DNA of 64,000 bases, from assembly GCF_000407145.1 (NCBI RefSeq), contig NZ_KE136472.1, positions 1,154,157-1,218,156 on the forward strand. Reading direction: 5' to 3'. Below are positions 8,242 through 17,909 of the stretch, one piece after another (position 1 is the first letter of the stretch; every line of letters starts with the position of its first letter). Below the pieces are notes generated by a model, which was given only the letters and a program-made list of their open reading frames with translations, was not told the DNA's origin and searched no databases. The stretch comes from Enterococcus caccae ATCC BAA-1240 (GTDB taxonomy: Bacteria > Bacillota > Bacilli > Lactobacillales > Enterococcaceae). The position numbers were made by a program, and so were the translations under genes.

Positions 8242-8755
8242 CGTCAATCAAACCTTCTGGAATTTCTACATGAACAACATTATTTTCTAAATCTATCGAC
8301 TTAACAACTGATTCGATATAAGGGATCAGAACATCTTTTTTCTTTGGTCGCTGAACGACCCAAACATCGTTTGCCCCTGGCGAAAGAATTTCTTTAATTT
8401 TACCAAGCTCTTTGTCCTTCTCGTCGATAACTGTCAAGCCGATAATTTGGTGATAATAAAACTCATTCTCTGGTAATTCGGTTAATTTTTCTTTTGATAC
8501 TTTCAAAATACCATCCCGATACTTTTCAACATCGTTGATAGAAACATGATTTTCAAACGTCACAATATCGAAATTCTTATGTTTCCGATGTGTTTTGATT
8601 GTTAATTCAATTGGTTCTTTTTTCTCTTGAAATAATGTCAAGACTGTTCCTTTTTTATAGCGTAACTCTGGAAAATCTGTTTGAGAAATCACTCGTACTT
8701 CCCCTTTTAAGCCTTGTGTGTTGACGATCTTCCCAACATTTAAATATTCAGTCAC
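8231..8755 (-). CDS. rimM: 16S rRNA processing protein RimM
   Basis: Protein of 174 residues. The N-terminal RimM beta-barrel has [16 protein letters not shown], followed by a PRC-barrel with [11 protein letters not shown] near residue 120. It assists 30S maturation around helices 31 and 33b and S19. It precedes trmD with an 11-base overlap, the conserved order in Firmicutes. Confidence 0.95.
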   Translation of the reverse strand: MTEYLNVGKIVNTQGLKGEVRVISQTDFPELRYKKGTVLTLFQEKKEPIELTIKTHRKHKNFDIVTFENHVSINDVEKYRDGILKVSKEKLTELPENEFYYHQIIGLTVIDEKDKELGKIKEILSPGANDVWVVQRPKKKDVLIPYIESVVKSIDLENNVVHVEIPEGLIDDED

Positions 8756-8841
8756 TTAAAACCCTCATTTCGAAATTTTAGTCTTTTCCATTTTACCATT
8801 TCTATTGTCGGAATTCTATCAAGTTCTATTAGATTGTAATA

Positions 8842-8876
8842 CAAAAAGAAAGCAATTCAACGAAGAATTACTTTCT
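8842..8876. terminator. mntH terminator (works on minus; dyad has T-tracts on both strands)
   Basis: AGAAAGCAATTC (8847-8858) and GAATTACTTTCT (8865-8876) pair with one mismatch. The minus strand continues TTTTTGT. It lies immediately after the mntH stop and separates it from rimM-trmD. Confidence 0.8.
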
Positions 8877-8884
8877 TTAATTTT

Positions 8885-10252
8885 TTAAGCATTTACGCCC
8901 GTTAGCGTTCCATAAATCAAAAATAGATTCAAAGCTGTCAAAACAATCGCAATGATCCAAGCTAGTACTTTTACCCACGTCGGATTAGCAAATTTACCCA
9001 TGATTTTTTTATCACTTGTATACAACGTCAATGGAATGATTGATACCGGCAAAGCAATACTCAAAAATACTTGTGTATACAACAATAAATCTTCTACCGC
9101 AGTCTCACTACCGCCATAAATAATCACACATACGATTACCGGTACAATTGCAATTAAACGTGTTACAACCCGACGCATCCACAAAGGCATTTTTAAGTGG
9201 ATAAAGCCTTCCATAACGATCTGTCCAGAAAGAGTTCCTGTGATTGTAGAATTTTGCCCTGAAGCAAGTAATGCTATGGCAAATAAAATACTTAAAACTG
9301 GACTCGCGATGTTCCCTACAATATCAGGGTTCTTCAATGCATCAAACAAATCTACAAATTTACCTAAATCACTATTGGTTCCATAAAACAGCGCACCACC
9401 TAAGATCAGCAGTAAACAGTTGACAATAAAAGCAATCGTCAATTGAATGTTTGAATCCCAAATTGTAAAACGAATGGCTTTGGCTTTTTCTTTGTCATCA
9501 TGGCGATCAAATTTTCTGGCTTGGGCAATGGATGAATGTAAATATAAGTTATGCGGCATAACAGTTGCTCCAACTATGCCTAGAGCTAAAAATAACATCG
9601 ACTTATCCGTAGCGATCCTTGTATCTGGGATAAACCCACGCAATACTTCCCCAATATTTGGATCAGCTAATGCTACTTCATATGCAAAAACGAAAAAGAT
9701 AACAGCAATCAAGCAAGCCACAATCGCTTCAATTTTTCTAAACCCTAGTTTCGTCAATAATAGTAATAATAGTACATCAAATGTCGTGATCAGTACCCCA
9801 ATCAATAATGGAAATCCAAACAATAATTGCAAAGCTACTGCTCCACCGATAACTTCCGCTATATCTGTAGCCATGATTGCAAGCTCTGTAATGATCCACA
9901 ACACAAGCCCCGTTTTTTTACTAGTATGTTCTCTCGTTGCTTGAGCTAAATCTCTTCCTGTCACAATTCCTAGCTTAGCCGCCATCCCTTGAAGCAACAT
10001 GGCAATCAAACTTGAAAGTAAAATAACACTCAGCAACACATATTTATATTCTGCTCCACCAGCAATAGATGTAATCCAATTTCCCGGGTCCATATACCCT
10101 ACTGCAACTAATGCTCCTGGTCCACTATAGGCTAATAATGTGCGCCAAAAATTAGCATTTTTTGGTACGTCAACCGTATTATTGATTTCTTCTAAGCTAG
10201 GACCATTAGCATAATTTAATAATTTTTCAGTCTCTTTGTTCATTTCTTTCAT
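8885..10252 (-). CDS. mntH: Nramp-type Mn2+/divalent metal:H+ symporter
   Basis: Membrane protein of 455 residues with 11 predicted helices. It carries the metal-site motif D-P-G-N-W in the first helix (about residue 57) and M-P-H-N in helix 6 (about 233). An early [15 protein letters not shown] is diagnostic. It imports Mn2+ (and Fe2+). It stands alone with its own promoter, whose start region carries a DtxR/MntR-like dyad, so manganese repression is likely. Confidence 0.95.
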   Translation of the reverse strand: MKEMNKETEKLLNYANGPSLEEINNTVDVPKNANFWRTLLAYSGPGALVAVGYMDPGNWITSIAGGAEYKYVLLSVILLSSLIAMLLQGMAAKLGIVTGRDLAQATREHTSKKTGLVLWIITELAIMATDIAEVIGGAVALQLLFGFPLLIGVLITTFDVLLLLLLTKLGFRKIEAIVACLIAVIFFVFAYEVALADPNIGEVLRGFIPDTRIATDKSMLFLALGIVGATVMPHNLYLHSSIAQARKFDRHDDKEKAKAIRFTIWDSNIQLTIAFIVNCLLLILGGALFYGTNSDLGKFVDLFDALKNPDIVGNIASPVLSILFAIALLASGQNSTITGTLSGQIVMEGFIHLKMPLWMRRVVTRLIAIVPVIVCVIIYGGSETAVEDLLLYTQVFLSIALPVSIIPLTLYTSDKKIMGKFANPTWVKVLAWIIAIVLTALNLFLIYGTLTGVNA

Positions 10253-10296
10253 CGTTATCCTTCTTCCATCTATAAAACATCAGGTTTATGTAATTA

Positions 10297-10356
10297 ATTT
10301 TTTAGGTACCCCATAACTCTGAAATTAATTATAAACCTCTCATTGTTCCTTGTAAA
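10297..10356 (-). promoter_or_regulatory. mntH promoter with MntR-like operator
   Basis: On the minus strand -35 TTTACA (10351-10356) and -10 TATAAT (10328-10333) are 17 bases apart. Just downstream of the predicted start lies the imperfect dyad TTATGGGGTACCTAA (10301-10315), similar to operators of Mn-responsive DtxR-family repressors (MntR/EfaR). The promoter is clear; the operator is a resemblance call. Confidence 0.6.
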
Positions 10357-10540
10357 TAGGAAACGCTCAGTTATTTTTTCTTTTAGGGCTAAAGTAGGAT
10401 GTTTTTAATCCATGTTCTTTGTATAATAGTTCTAACAAGTTACTTCTTACAACTTTGTTCGTAAAAATGATAAATAACAATGGTAAAATAATAAGAAGAC
10501 TTTTATACTAAAGATAGTTAATTTTAAGGAGATGATAGAC

Positions 10541-11140
10541 ATGAGCATCGCGCTTTCAAGAAAAATTATTAACTGCATTTCGATCGTAGGAATTATCGCA
10601 ACGATTGCTGTGACAATTTATTTTGTACGATTAGGTGTTTTTGAAGATATTAATGCATTGAGAGGATTAGTCGGTGACTCAGTGATTTTAGGTCCAATTT
10701 TGTTTATGTTGATTCAGATCATTCAAGTGGTGATTCCAATCATTCCAGGTGGTATCAGCTGTGCCGCAGGAGTTTTGATCTTTGGCCCATTTGCTGGATT
10801 TATTTATAATTATGTCGGGATCGCGATTGGTTCTGTGATCATTTTCTTATTGGGACGTCAGTATGGGAAGCCATTTATCTTAAGCTTAGTCAGCGATAAA
10901 ACGTATAATAAATATATTAGTTGGTTAGACAATGAAAAACGATTTGAACGGCTTTTTGCTCTAGCTATTTTTCTTCCGATTGCTCCAGATGATGCACTTT
11001 GTTTGATGGCTGGCTTAACTAAAATGTCATTGAAGAAATTTACGCTAATCATCATCCTAGCAAAACCTGTTTCAATTTTCTTATACAGCTTAGCATTGAT
11101 ATACGGCGGAACGTTCTTGAACGGTTTATTAGGCTTTTAA
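10541..11140 (+). CDS. TVP38/TMEM64 (VTT/DedA-like) membrane protein
   Basis: About 199 residues with five or six hydrophobic segments. It carries the VTT-domain region P-I-I-P-G-G-I-S-C-A-A-G near residue 70 and F-L-L-G-R-Q-Y-G-K-P near 105. Later L-P-I-A-P-D-D-A-L-C-L-M-A-G matches the conserved F-P-x-x-P-x-x-x-x-x-x-x-G motif. The family includes lipid scramblase or carrier-flippase-like proteins; the function of this one is unknown. I chose the ATG at 10541 because AAGGAG lies 9 bases upstream; the ATG at 10532 would touch that site. Confidence 0.85.
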   Translation: MSIALSRKIINCISIVGIIATIAVTIYFVRLGVFEDINALRGLVGDSVILGPILFMLIQIIQVVIPIIPGGISCAAGVLIFGPFAGFIYNYVGIAIGSVIIFLLGRQYGKPFILSLVSDKTYNKYISWLDNEKRFERLFALAIFLPIAPDDALCLMAGLTKMSLKKFTLIIILAKPVSIFLYSLALIYGGTFLNGLLGF

Positions 11141-11275
11141 AACTTAAAAATATATAATAGAATAAATAGGATGGTTGAGACAGTCTTCGAATCTTAGTAT
11201 TTTAGCACTTAAAATTTGATGTGATCGACGTGTAACGTAGTTGGTTCCTCTGATCTTACCATTTATGCGGATTCC

Positions 11276-11333
11276 ATGTGATTGAGATATGACTCGAAGA
11301 GTTGCATCCCAATCACATCTTCTTTTATTTTTG
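11276..11333 (+). terminator. Long hairpin with U-tract just upstream of the GDPD gene
   Basis: ATGTGATTGAGATATGACTC and GAGTTGCATCCCAATCACAT (11276-11318) form an approximately 20-base imperfect stem with a GAA loop, followed by CTTCTTTTATTTTT. It ends 15 bases before the start codon of the next gene. It may terminate the VTT gene transcript or act as an attenuator in the GDPD leader. The 11160-11270 stretch between holds no gene. Confidence 0.65.
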
Positions 11334-11348
11334 TAAGGGTGGATTAAA

Positions 11349-13154
11349 ATGATGAAATACTTAAAAAATAGTTTTAAAAATATGATTGATTTTTTTGCAG
11401 GTACATCTGCTTATTTTCGTGATGTTTTGTTGATGCACGGTTTTATGCTTTTTGTGGTACTCCCTCTTTTAGCCAGTTCAACCCGCTTTATTTTAAGGCA
11501 AGGGAAAATTGAATATCTATCTTACGATACGCTCCCAATTATTTTTTCAAAACATCCCGGTGTCTTGATTGCGTTGATAGTTGTACTGATAACAATCATA
11601 ATTGCCGTCTTCTTTGAATTTACTTTTCTGTTACTGAGTATTTTTTTCATAAAGAAAAAAGAACCGATTTCCTTAACGAATTTATTAAAAGGAACACTAC
11701 TGCAGTTGAAGAAAATTCGATTTAGTACGCTTTTGTTTTTCTTATTTTACTTTTTCTTAGTTTTACCGCTTAGTGGTTTAGGGTTCAATTCAGATTTATT
11801 GGCAAAAATAAAAATCCCAGCTTTTATTATGGATTTCATTTTTGCCAATCGAGTGACCTTTATTGCTTTGGTTATTTTAGGATACTTGATTTTCTTCTAT
11901 CTTTCGATTCGACTTATTTTTGCATTACCAGAAATGATTTTAAGGGATGTTCCCTTTCGACAAGCAGTTAAGGAAAGTTGGCGTTCAACTAAAAATCATT
12001 TCTTTAAGATTTTAGGGCAGTTTATTGTGATTGGTGGCAGTATTATTTTTGTATTTGTCCTTAGTTATACTGTAATCTTAACGCTTCAAGCGATCGTCGA
12101 AACCGCAATACCAAGTTACGCATTAGTTAGCGCCGTTATAGCGATGACACTTTTACAAATCATTTTGCTACTGAACATTATTTTTACTACAGTTGGTATA
12201 TTTTATATCACGATTGACTACATGGACGATGAAGGGTTCTTACCCGAATCACCCCAATGGTTCTTCGATCAGCCTAAACAACAAAAAAAAGAATGGTCTT
12301 TTTTTAAAATTGGATTATTTGCTTTTACAGCTGCCTTATTTGGTATCGGTGTCGGAACTTACAATACGAATTACTTAAGCAATCCTTCTGTAACCGAACC
12401 TTTAACGATTTCTCATCGAGGAGTAGATGCAGCGAATGGCGTTCAAAATACGTTACCCGCTCTCGAAAAGACAAGTTTAGAACATCCTACCTATGTAGAA
12501 ATGGATATTCAAGAAACCAAAGACAAGCAATTCGTCGTTATGCATGATTTCAACTTAAAAAAACTGACGGGTGTTAACAAACGGCCCAACCAATTGACAT
12601 TAGCTGAATTGACCACACTAACGGCTAAAGAAAATGGAATGTCCGCCAACGTTTGCTCTTTTGACGAATATCTAAAAAAAGCAAAAAATCTCAATCAAAA
12701 ACTATTGATTGAAATCAAAACAACACCGCAGGACAGCCCTGATCTGGTTAAACGATTCACTGAAAAATATCGGAAAGTCATTCTATCAGAAAAACATATT
12801 CTTCATACGTTGACCTTTGATACAGCAACTGAATTAAAAAAAGAGGAACCTGACTTTTATGTCGGGTATATCCTCCCTTTCAATATAGTAGGCCCTCCGG
12901 TTTCAAACGTGGATTTCTTTACAATGGAGTATACAACTTTAAATCGAAACTTTATCAACGCCGCCCATAATGACGGAAAAAAAGTCTATGCTTGGACAGT
13001 TAATGATGAGGATACAATGACTCGAATGATGTTTTATGGCGTAGATGGCATTGTCACTGATGAACTAAACGTACTGAATAAGACAATCAAAACTGATTTA
13101 GATGAGCTTACTTATTCTGATAAACTGTTACACTTTGTTATCGGGATCGGTTAA
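11349..13154 (+). CDS. Membrane-anchored glycerophosphodiester phosphodiesterase
   Basis: Protein of 601 residues. The N-terminal half (about residues 20-340) has about eight membrane helices (GDPD membrane domain). The C-terminal half is an extracellular GDPD TIM barrel with catalytic H-R-G near residue 355, an E-x-D pair in V-E-M-D-I-Q-E-T near 380, and V-M-H-D-F near 397. It hydrolyses glycerophosphodiesters, possibly from lipid or lipoteichoic acid turnover. The start ATGATG at 11349 follows AAGGGTGG. A single gene, ended by a large bidirectional hairpin. Confidence 0.9.
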   Translation: MMKYLKNSFKNMIDFFAGTSAYFRDVLLMHGFMLFVVLPLLASSTRFILRQGKIEYLSYDTLPIIFSKHPGVLIALIVVLITIIIAVFFEFTFLLLSIFFIKKKEPISLTNLLKGTLLQLKKIRFSTLLFFLFYFFLVLPLSGLGFNSDLLAKIKIPAFIMDFIFANRVTFIALVILGYLIFFYLSIRLIFALPEMILRDVPFRQAVKESWRSTKNHFFKILGQFIVIGGSIIFVFVLSYTVILTLQAIVETAIPSYALVSAVIAMTLLQIILLLNIIFTTVGIFYITIDYMDDEGFLPESPQWFFDQPKQQKKEWSFFKIGLFAFTAALFGIGVGTYNTNYLSNPSVTEPLTISHRGVDAANGVQNTLPALEKTSLEHPTYVEMDIQETKDKQFVVMHDFNLKKLTGVNKRPNQLTLAELTTLTAKENGMSANVCSFDEYLKKAKNLNQKLLIEIKTTPQDSPDLVKRFTEKYRKVILSEKHILHTLTFDTATELKKEEPDFYVGYILPFNIVGPPVSNVDFFTMEYTTLNRNFINAAHNDGKKVYAWTVNDEDTMTRMMFYGVDGIVTDELNVLNKTIKTDLDELTYSDKLLHFVIGIG

Positions 13155-13168
13155 AAGCAGAAGTAAAT

Positions 13169-13267
13169 AAATAGAGTGACATCAGTGTACCGACCCCAAA
13201 AGTTAGATTTTTAGGTCTAACTTTTGAGGTCACTACACAGCCCTTAATAAGCGATGTCACTCTATTT
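13169..13267. terminator. Bidirectional terminator between GDPD gene and nth, loop enlarged by an insertion
   Basis: AAATAGAGTGACATC (13169-13183) and GATGTCACTCTATTT (13253-13267) pair perfectly over 15 bases between two convergent genes. Nested in the loop is a second, separate palindrome (13186-13237) with its own direct repeats. Without it the loop would be about 14 bases. Confidence 0.8.
13186..13237. mobile_element. 52-bp palindromic mini-element made of IS3-type terminal repeats
   Basis: The left end TGTACCGACCCCAAAAG and right end CTTTTGAGGTCACTACA are inverted, TGTA...TACA terminated, and resemble IS3-family (IS150 group) ends. They are joined by a few bases around TTTTTAGG, with TTAGA/TCTAA extending the stem. 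CAG flanks both sides (13183-13185 and 13238-13240), a 3-bp target duplication as IS3 elements make. No transposase. It is inserted in the loop of a terminator. The IS family is assigned from memory of end sequences. Confidence 0.6.
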
Positions 13268-13271
13268 GTCT

Positions 13272-13919
13272 TTACTTTATGCTCATACGAGTCTTGCCTT
13301 CTTGGCACATATAAAGTAGTGGGCAGATATCACATTTAGGATTTCTTGCCAAACAGTGATAACGACCGAAAAAAATCATCGTATGATGGGTTTTCACCCA
13401 CAATTCTTTTGGAATTTTCCTCATTAGCGTCTGTTCAACTTCCATCACATTGGCATCTAATTTGCAGATGCGTAGTCGTTTGGATACACGTTCAACATGC
13501 GTATCCACAGCAATTGCTGGCTCTCCAAAAGCATCTCCCATCACGACATTCGCCGTTTTGCGACCAACACCAGGCAGTGTCACAAGCTCTTCACGCGTTT
13601 CTGGAACTCTTCCGCCAAATTGATCTAGCAATTGAGCAGCGCAAGCCTTGATATTTTTGGCTTTATTTCGATATAGCCCAATAGTTTTAATTTTTTGAAT
13701 GATCTCTTCTATAGGAGCTGCTGCCAATGCTTCAGGTGTTGGATATGCTGCAAATAATGCAGGAGTTGCTTTATTTACAGATACATCTGTTGCTTGAGCA
13801 CTTAAAATAACAGCAATCAATAGCTGAAATGGACTTTCATGTGTCAATTCACATGATGCTTCTGGAAACATATCATACATGACCTTTATCGCTTCCATGG
13901 TTTTCTCTTTAGAGAGCAT
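13272..13919 (-). CDS. nth: Endonuclease III
   Basis: DNA glycosylase/AP lyase of 215 residues that removes oxidised pyrimidines. It has the helix-hairpin-helix L-P-G-V-G-R-K-T-A-N with catalytic Lys near residue 120, catalytic Asp in V-D-T-H-V, and the [4Fe-4S] cluster C-x6-C-x2-C-x5-C (C-L-A-R-N-P-K-C-D-I-C) at the C-terminus. It follows dnaD by 11 bases, the usual Firmicute dnaD-nth pair. Confidence 0.97.
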   Translation of the reverse strand: MLSKEKTMEAIKVMYDMFPEASCELTHESPFQLLIAVILSAQATDVSVNKATPALFAAYPTPEALAAAPIEEIIQKIKTIGLYRNKAKNIKACAAQLLDQFGGRVPETREELVTLPGVGRKTANVVMGDAFGEPAIAVDTHVERVSKRLRICKLDANVMEVEQTLMRKIPKELWVKTHHTMIFFGRYHCLARNPKCDICPLLYMCQEGKTRMSIK

Positions 13920-13930
13920 TTACCTACCTC

Positions 13931-14647
13931 CTACTCACTATCTTCTGGATTAAGCCAATTGTGCAGAGTAACTTTCGGTATCGGCTCATTTGCAGCGTCT
14001 TGTTGCTCAATCTCTTTTTGGATCAATACTTGTTTTCTACGTTTTTGATCTTCAGCCACCTGCTCTTTAGTCGTAATGTTTTTACGTTCCCAAGCAAGTA
14101 AAATCCGATCGATATACTTTAAACTGTAAGCTTGATTCAATACAGCCTCTCGTAATGCCAATCGAATCAGTTCGGGTTGATAATGATCTGTTTCCAACCA
14201 TTGGCCAATCATCTCTAATTCAATCGGTGATAATTGCCGACCAAACTCCTTTTCAAATCCTTGATAAAGTTGCTTAATGGTTTCTTCTGAGGAACGTTCT
14301 TGTTGTTTTTCTGTTTGCTTTTGTTGTAGCAACGCTATTTTGTCGAAGATAGGCAGCAAGTCATACGTATCCATCATTTGACCTTGTTCATTCTGTTTTG
14401 TTTGAATAATCAACAAGCCCCGTGAAACAAGTTGATTTAACAACTTGTAAATAACATCTATAGGTTTTTCCATGATTTGACTGATCTCTGCTAAATCAGG
14501 AAATAAATCTCCTTTTGCTTGAGAACGAAATAATTGTAGCCAAAATAAAAACTCTTCATCGGTTAACCCTATTTTCTGATAGTTCTCAATAACTAAATTG
14601 GAGACAGTCGTTTCACCGGCCTTGAGATATTCATTGATTGATAACAT
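13931..14647 (-). CDS. dnaD: DNA replication initiation protein DnaD
   Basis: Protein of about 238 residues. An N-terminal winged-helix domain (M-L-S-I-N-E-Y-L-K-A-G to about 110) is followed by a DnaD/DnaB-like helical domain with the Y-x-x-x-I-x-x-x-L-x-x-W-type ending Y-I-D-R-I-L-L-A-W-E near 195. It takes part in primosome assembly at oriC and restart. I chose the ATG at 14647 because GAGGGAG precedes it; the upstream ATG lacks a site. Operon with nth. Confidence 0.93.
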   Translation of the reverse strand: MLSINEYLKAGETTVSNLVIENYQKIGLTDEEFLFWLQLFRSQAKGDLFPDLAEISQIMEKPIDVIYKLLNQLVSRGLLIIQTKQNEQGQMMDTYDLLPIFDKIALLQQKQTEKQQERSSEETIKQLYQGFEKEFGRQLSPIELEMIGQWLETDHYQPELIRLALREAVLNQAYSLKYIDRILLAWERKNITTKEQVAEDQKRRKQVLIQKEIEQQDAANEPIPKVTLHNWLNPEDSE

Positions 14648-14682
14648 AACTGCTCCCTCATTTCTGTTACTATTTAAATAGG

Positions 14683-16182
14683 TCATTCTGTAATTTTATA
14701 AACATCATAATAAATTGATTTCATATAGTCGATCAAATACTGCGGATTAAGCGTTTCTCCTGTTGCCTCTAAAATCAGTTGATTTGGTTTTCTTGATGCA
14801 CCATATTGATGGATATGCTCTGTGAGCCAATTTTTGATTACTGAATAATCATCACTAGCTAAAACAGCATCTACATCCATTTCTTTCCCCATAGCATGCC
14901 GCAATTGTGCTGCATACATATAGCCAAGAGCGTAGGAAGGAAAATACCCAAAACTGCCGCCTGACCAATGTACATCTTGCACAATACCTTCCAAATCATT
15001 TTCTGGGCGGATTCCAAGATATTCTTCATACTTATCATTCCAAATTTGTGGTAAATCATCAATAGAAACATCTTCATTAAAAATCATTTTTTCGATTTCA
15101 TAACGAATAATAATATGAAGAGGATAAGTCAGACTATCTGCTTCGATTCTTATCAAACTTGCTTTTGTCTCTTTTAGAGAATCGTAAAAGCTCTCGAAAT
15201 CAATGTCGTCAAATGTTCCTTCTGTACATTCTTTAAAAAATGGAAATTGTTTTTGCCAAAATTGCTTATTGCTACCAATAATAATTTCATTGAATAACGA
15301 TTGAGACTCATGGATTCCCATTGAAGCTCCAGTTGCTAAAGGTGTGTAATCGTATTTTGGGTCAATACTTTGCTCATAAATACCGTGGCCAGCTTCATGA
15401 ATAACACCAAACGTCGCCATTGTAAAATCTGTTTCGTCCCAACGAGTCGTAATCCGAGCATCATTTCGATTTAGCGCCAACATAAATGGATGGACAGTGT
15501 CATCTAAACGACCACGTGAAAAATCATATCCTAATTGTTCTACAACTCCTGATACAAAGGTTTTCTGTTGGTCTTTTGTCACTTTTCTAGTTAAAAAATC
15601 CGTACGTGGAACAGTTCCTTTTTCAGTGACAGTTGCTCTGATTTCCATGATACCCGCTTTTAATTGGGTGAAAATCTGGTCTAATTTTTCAACAGTCAAA
15701 CCTGGCTCGTATTGATTTAATAAAACATCATAGTTTGTCGCTTCATCTTTTTTCCAAAAAGGAATAAATTCTTTTAAGAAATCAATAATTATATGGATTT
15801 CATTTTTCATTTCAGCAAAATTTTTCGTTTTTCTGGCTTGCAACCAAGCTGTATGAGCGTTTGATAATGCTGTGTTATAGGCTTGCATTCGCTCAGCAGG
15901 AATACTGTGATTCAGCTCATATTCTTCTTTAACCTTTTTATAAACTGCTGATCCGACTTCTGATAATTCATCAGGATGTGTATCAAAATAAGCTAAAGCT
16001 TCTTGAACTTTTGGTCCTACACTACGTTCGAAGGCCATCCCCGAAATATAGCCAACAGATTCTCCACGAAAAGAACTACTTGCTTCTGGCATACCAGTTT
16101 GACTATCCCACTCTAATAAACCAATCGCTTGATTTAATAGTTGAATTTCTTTGATTTCTTTTAAAAATTCCTGTTCTTTCAT
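14683..16182 (-). CDS. Metallocarboxypeptidase, M32 family
   Basis: Protein of 499 residues, the usual M32 length, with the zinc motif H-E-A-G-H-G near residue 256 and a downstream H-E-S-Q-S with the third ligand. It removes C-terminal amino acids in the cytoplasm. The start at 16182 (M-K-E-Q-E-F) was chosen because a GAGAG site precedes it and the family starts there; the longer frame overlaps the upstream gene and looks non-coding. It runs in the same direction as the RNA methyltransferase gene, 10 bases away. Confidence 0.93.
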   Translation of the reverse strand: MKEQEFLKEIKEIQLLNQAIGLLEWDSQTGMPEASSSFRGESVGYISGMAFERSVGPKVQEALAYFDTHPDELSEVGSAVYKKVKEEYELNHSIPAERMQAYNTALSNAHTAWLQARKTKNFAEMKNEIHIIIDFLKEFIPFWKKDEATNYDVLLNQYEPGLTVEKLDQIFTQLKAGIMEIRATVTEKGTVPRTDFLTRKVTKDQQKTFVSGVVEQLGYDFSRGRLDDTVHPFMLALNRNDARITTRWDETDFTMATFGVIHEAGHGIYEQSIDPKYDYTPLATGASMGIHESQSLFNEIIIGSNKQFWQKQFPFFKECTEGTFDDIDFESFYDSLKETKASLIRIEADSLTYPLHIIIRYEIEKMIFNEDVSIDDLPQIWNDKYEEYLGIRPENDLEGIVQDVHWSGGSFGYFPSYALGYMYAAQLRHAMGKEMDVDAVLASDDYSVIKNWLTEHIHQYGASRKPNQLILEATGETLNPQYLIDYMKSIYYDVYKITE

Positions 16183-16192
16183 ACTCTCTCGC

Positions 16193-17356
16193 CTACTCTT
16201 CTCTTGGTTTTCTTGGTGGTCTTTCTCCCCAATACTGGAATAAATCAGTACGTAATGCACCATTATACAATTTTCTCTTCTTCGTTGCTCGTGCTCCATA
16301 ATATTGTTCAAAAGTTAAATCACTCGTTAAAATGTACTTACTCCAAGTTTTAAGTGGACGGAAGACTTCGCCCATCTCTTTATATAATTTGCGAACAGAT
16401 TCTTCTTCACCTAAACGTTCCCCATAAGGCGGATTAGCAACCATTACACCATACTCTTTTTCAGTTGTAAAATCACGCAACGCTAATTGTTTGAATGTGA
16501 TTGAGTCCCCTAAACCAATCTCTTCCGCATTGGCTTTCGCAATTTCAATCATTTTACCATTGATATCCGATCCCATAATATCTAATTCTACATCATAATC
16601 TGCTTGTTCATCGGCTTCTTTACGAACCTTTTCAAAAACGGCTGAATCAAACCAGTCCCAAGTTTCACAAACAAACTCACGATTAAATCCTGGTGCAATA
16701 TTATGTCCAATCAAAGCTGCTTCAATGCAGATTGTTCCCGATCCGCACACTGGATCAAAGAAAGGACGGTCTTTACGCCAGTTTGTTAACATCACCAAAG
16801 CAGCAGCCATATTCTCCTTCAAAGGAGCCCCACCTTTTTCAATACGATAACCACGTTTAAATAAACTTGGACCAGTTGTATCAAGAGTTACTGTTACATG
16901 GTCTTTCAAAAGAGCAACCTCTAGTTGGAAAAATGCTCCTGATTCTGCTAAAGGTACAGTTGCTGGACGATGATATACTTCCCTCAAGCGGTTTACGATC
17001 GCTTTTTTTGTAATAGACTGACAATCAGGTGTACTGTACAATTTAGATTTGATTGATTTACCAGCTACTGGAAATTCAGCATCCATCGGCAAATAATCTT
17101 CCCAAGGTAATGCTTTGACTTTTTCAAATAATTCATCAAAACTAAATGCATCGAACTCACCGACAATGATTTTAATACGATCTGCTGTACGCAGCCATAA
17201 ATTCGCTGTAGCGATTGTTTCCATTGTTCCTTCAAATAGGGCTTTCCCATTCTCTACTTCACAAGGGATACCCAAACCACGCAATTCCTTCCCTACTAGT
17301 GCTTCTAATCCGCTTGCTGCTGTTGCAACAAGCTTAAATGTTTTTTCTTTTGTCAT
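16193..17356 (-). CDS. THUMP-domain class I SAM-dependent RNA methyltransferase (YpsC/RlmL-N-like)
   Basis: Protein of 387 residues. The N-terminal ferredoxin-like/THUMP region (to about 160) is followed by a Rossmann methyltransferase with D-P-V-C-G-S-G-T (SAM site) near 194 and catalytic N-P-P-Y-G-E-R near 310. It belongs to the COG0116 family that makes m2G in 23S rRNA (RlmL N-terminal type). The context, near rnpB, gpsB and a ypsA-like gene, matches the B. subtilis ypsABC neighbourhood. Confidence 0.9.
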   Translation of the reverse strand: MTKEKTFKLVATAASGLEALVGKELRGLGIPCEVENGKALFEGTMETIATANLWLRTADRIKIIVGEFDAFSFDELFEKVKALPWEDYLPMDAEFPVAGKSIKSKLYSTPDCQSITKKAIVNRLREVYHRPATVPLAESGAFFQLEVALLKDHVTVTLDTTGPSLFKRGYRIEKGGAPLKENMAAALVMLTNWRKDRPFFDPVCGSGTICIEAALIGHNIAPGFNREFVCETWDWFDSAVFEKVRKEADEQADYDVELDIMGSDINGKMIEIAKANAEEIGLGDSITFKQLALRDFTTEKEYGVMVANPPYGERLGEEESVRKLYKEMGEVFRPLKTWSKYILTSDLTFEQYYGARATKKRKLYNGALRTDLFQYWGERPPRKPREE

Positions 17357-17420
17357 TATATCTCCTCTTGTTCCACTATCAGAACGACTTGATTATCTAG
17401 CTAAAATTGACTCTTACTTT

Positions 17421-17450
17421 AAAAAAAGCCTTCACAACAAAGTTGGAAGG
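17421..17450 (-). terminator. rnpB terminator
   Basis: CCTTC...GAAGG with an inner CAAC/GTTG (17429-17450) forms a stem followed on the minus strand by TTTTTTT. It lies 14 bases past the 3' end of the RNase P RNA. Confidence 0.75.
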
Positions 17451-17463
17451 TCATCCTGAATAC

Positions 17464-17891
17464 TTGTAATTTTCTGTAAGCCATGTTCTGTATCGAATGT
17501 CTCTCAGGGAAAGACATTCGATGGTCATCATCTATCTGCAGAAATAATTCTGCCTCTTCTACTCGTTCATTTCCTTTAGAAGAGTGCCCCTACCATAGTT
17601 TGGGTTGCTCGCTCGAGGGGTTTACCGCGTTCCACCAATTCCGTTTCCAAAATTGCTTCGTCACTGTGGCACTTTCAAGGGTACTTTGACATAGCCGAAA
17701 CCTTAGTCATTTTTCCTGCCGTTACTCTAAAATGCAAAATCAGCTTGTCCGAAAACTTACGAATTTCACAAAATTAAGTACCTTAGCTTATGATTTCGCT
17801 AAGCACGAACACTACAGACATCTCAGCCTGTGCGAGCATGGACTTTCCTCAGCCTGAATAAATTCAAACCGCGATCACCCGAAAATTACAA
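17464..17891 (-). ncRNA. rnpB: RNase P RNA, bacterial type B
   Basis: Catalytic RNA for tRNA 5' maturation. On the minus strand it has the universal AGGAAAGTCCATGCTCGCAC block, GTAGTGTTCGTGC, GCGAAATCATAAGCTA and the 3' ACAGAACATGGCTTACAG. The ends are set by helix P1: TTGTAATTTTC (17881-17891) pairs with GAAAATTACAA (17464-17474). About 428 nt, a normal length for type B. It lies between gpsB and the methyltransferase gene. Confidence 0.95.
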
Positions 17892-17909
17892 AATGTTGAT
17901 GTTACTAAT

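Noticed and set aside
9447..9944. 165-codon plus-strand frame
   Set aside because: Entirely antisense to mntH, whose membrane-protein codon pattern creates it.
17483..17689. 68-codon plus-strand frame
   Set aside because: It lies antisense inside the RNase P RNA gene.
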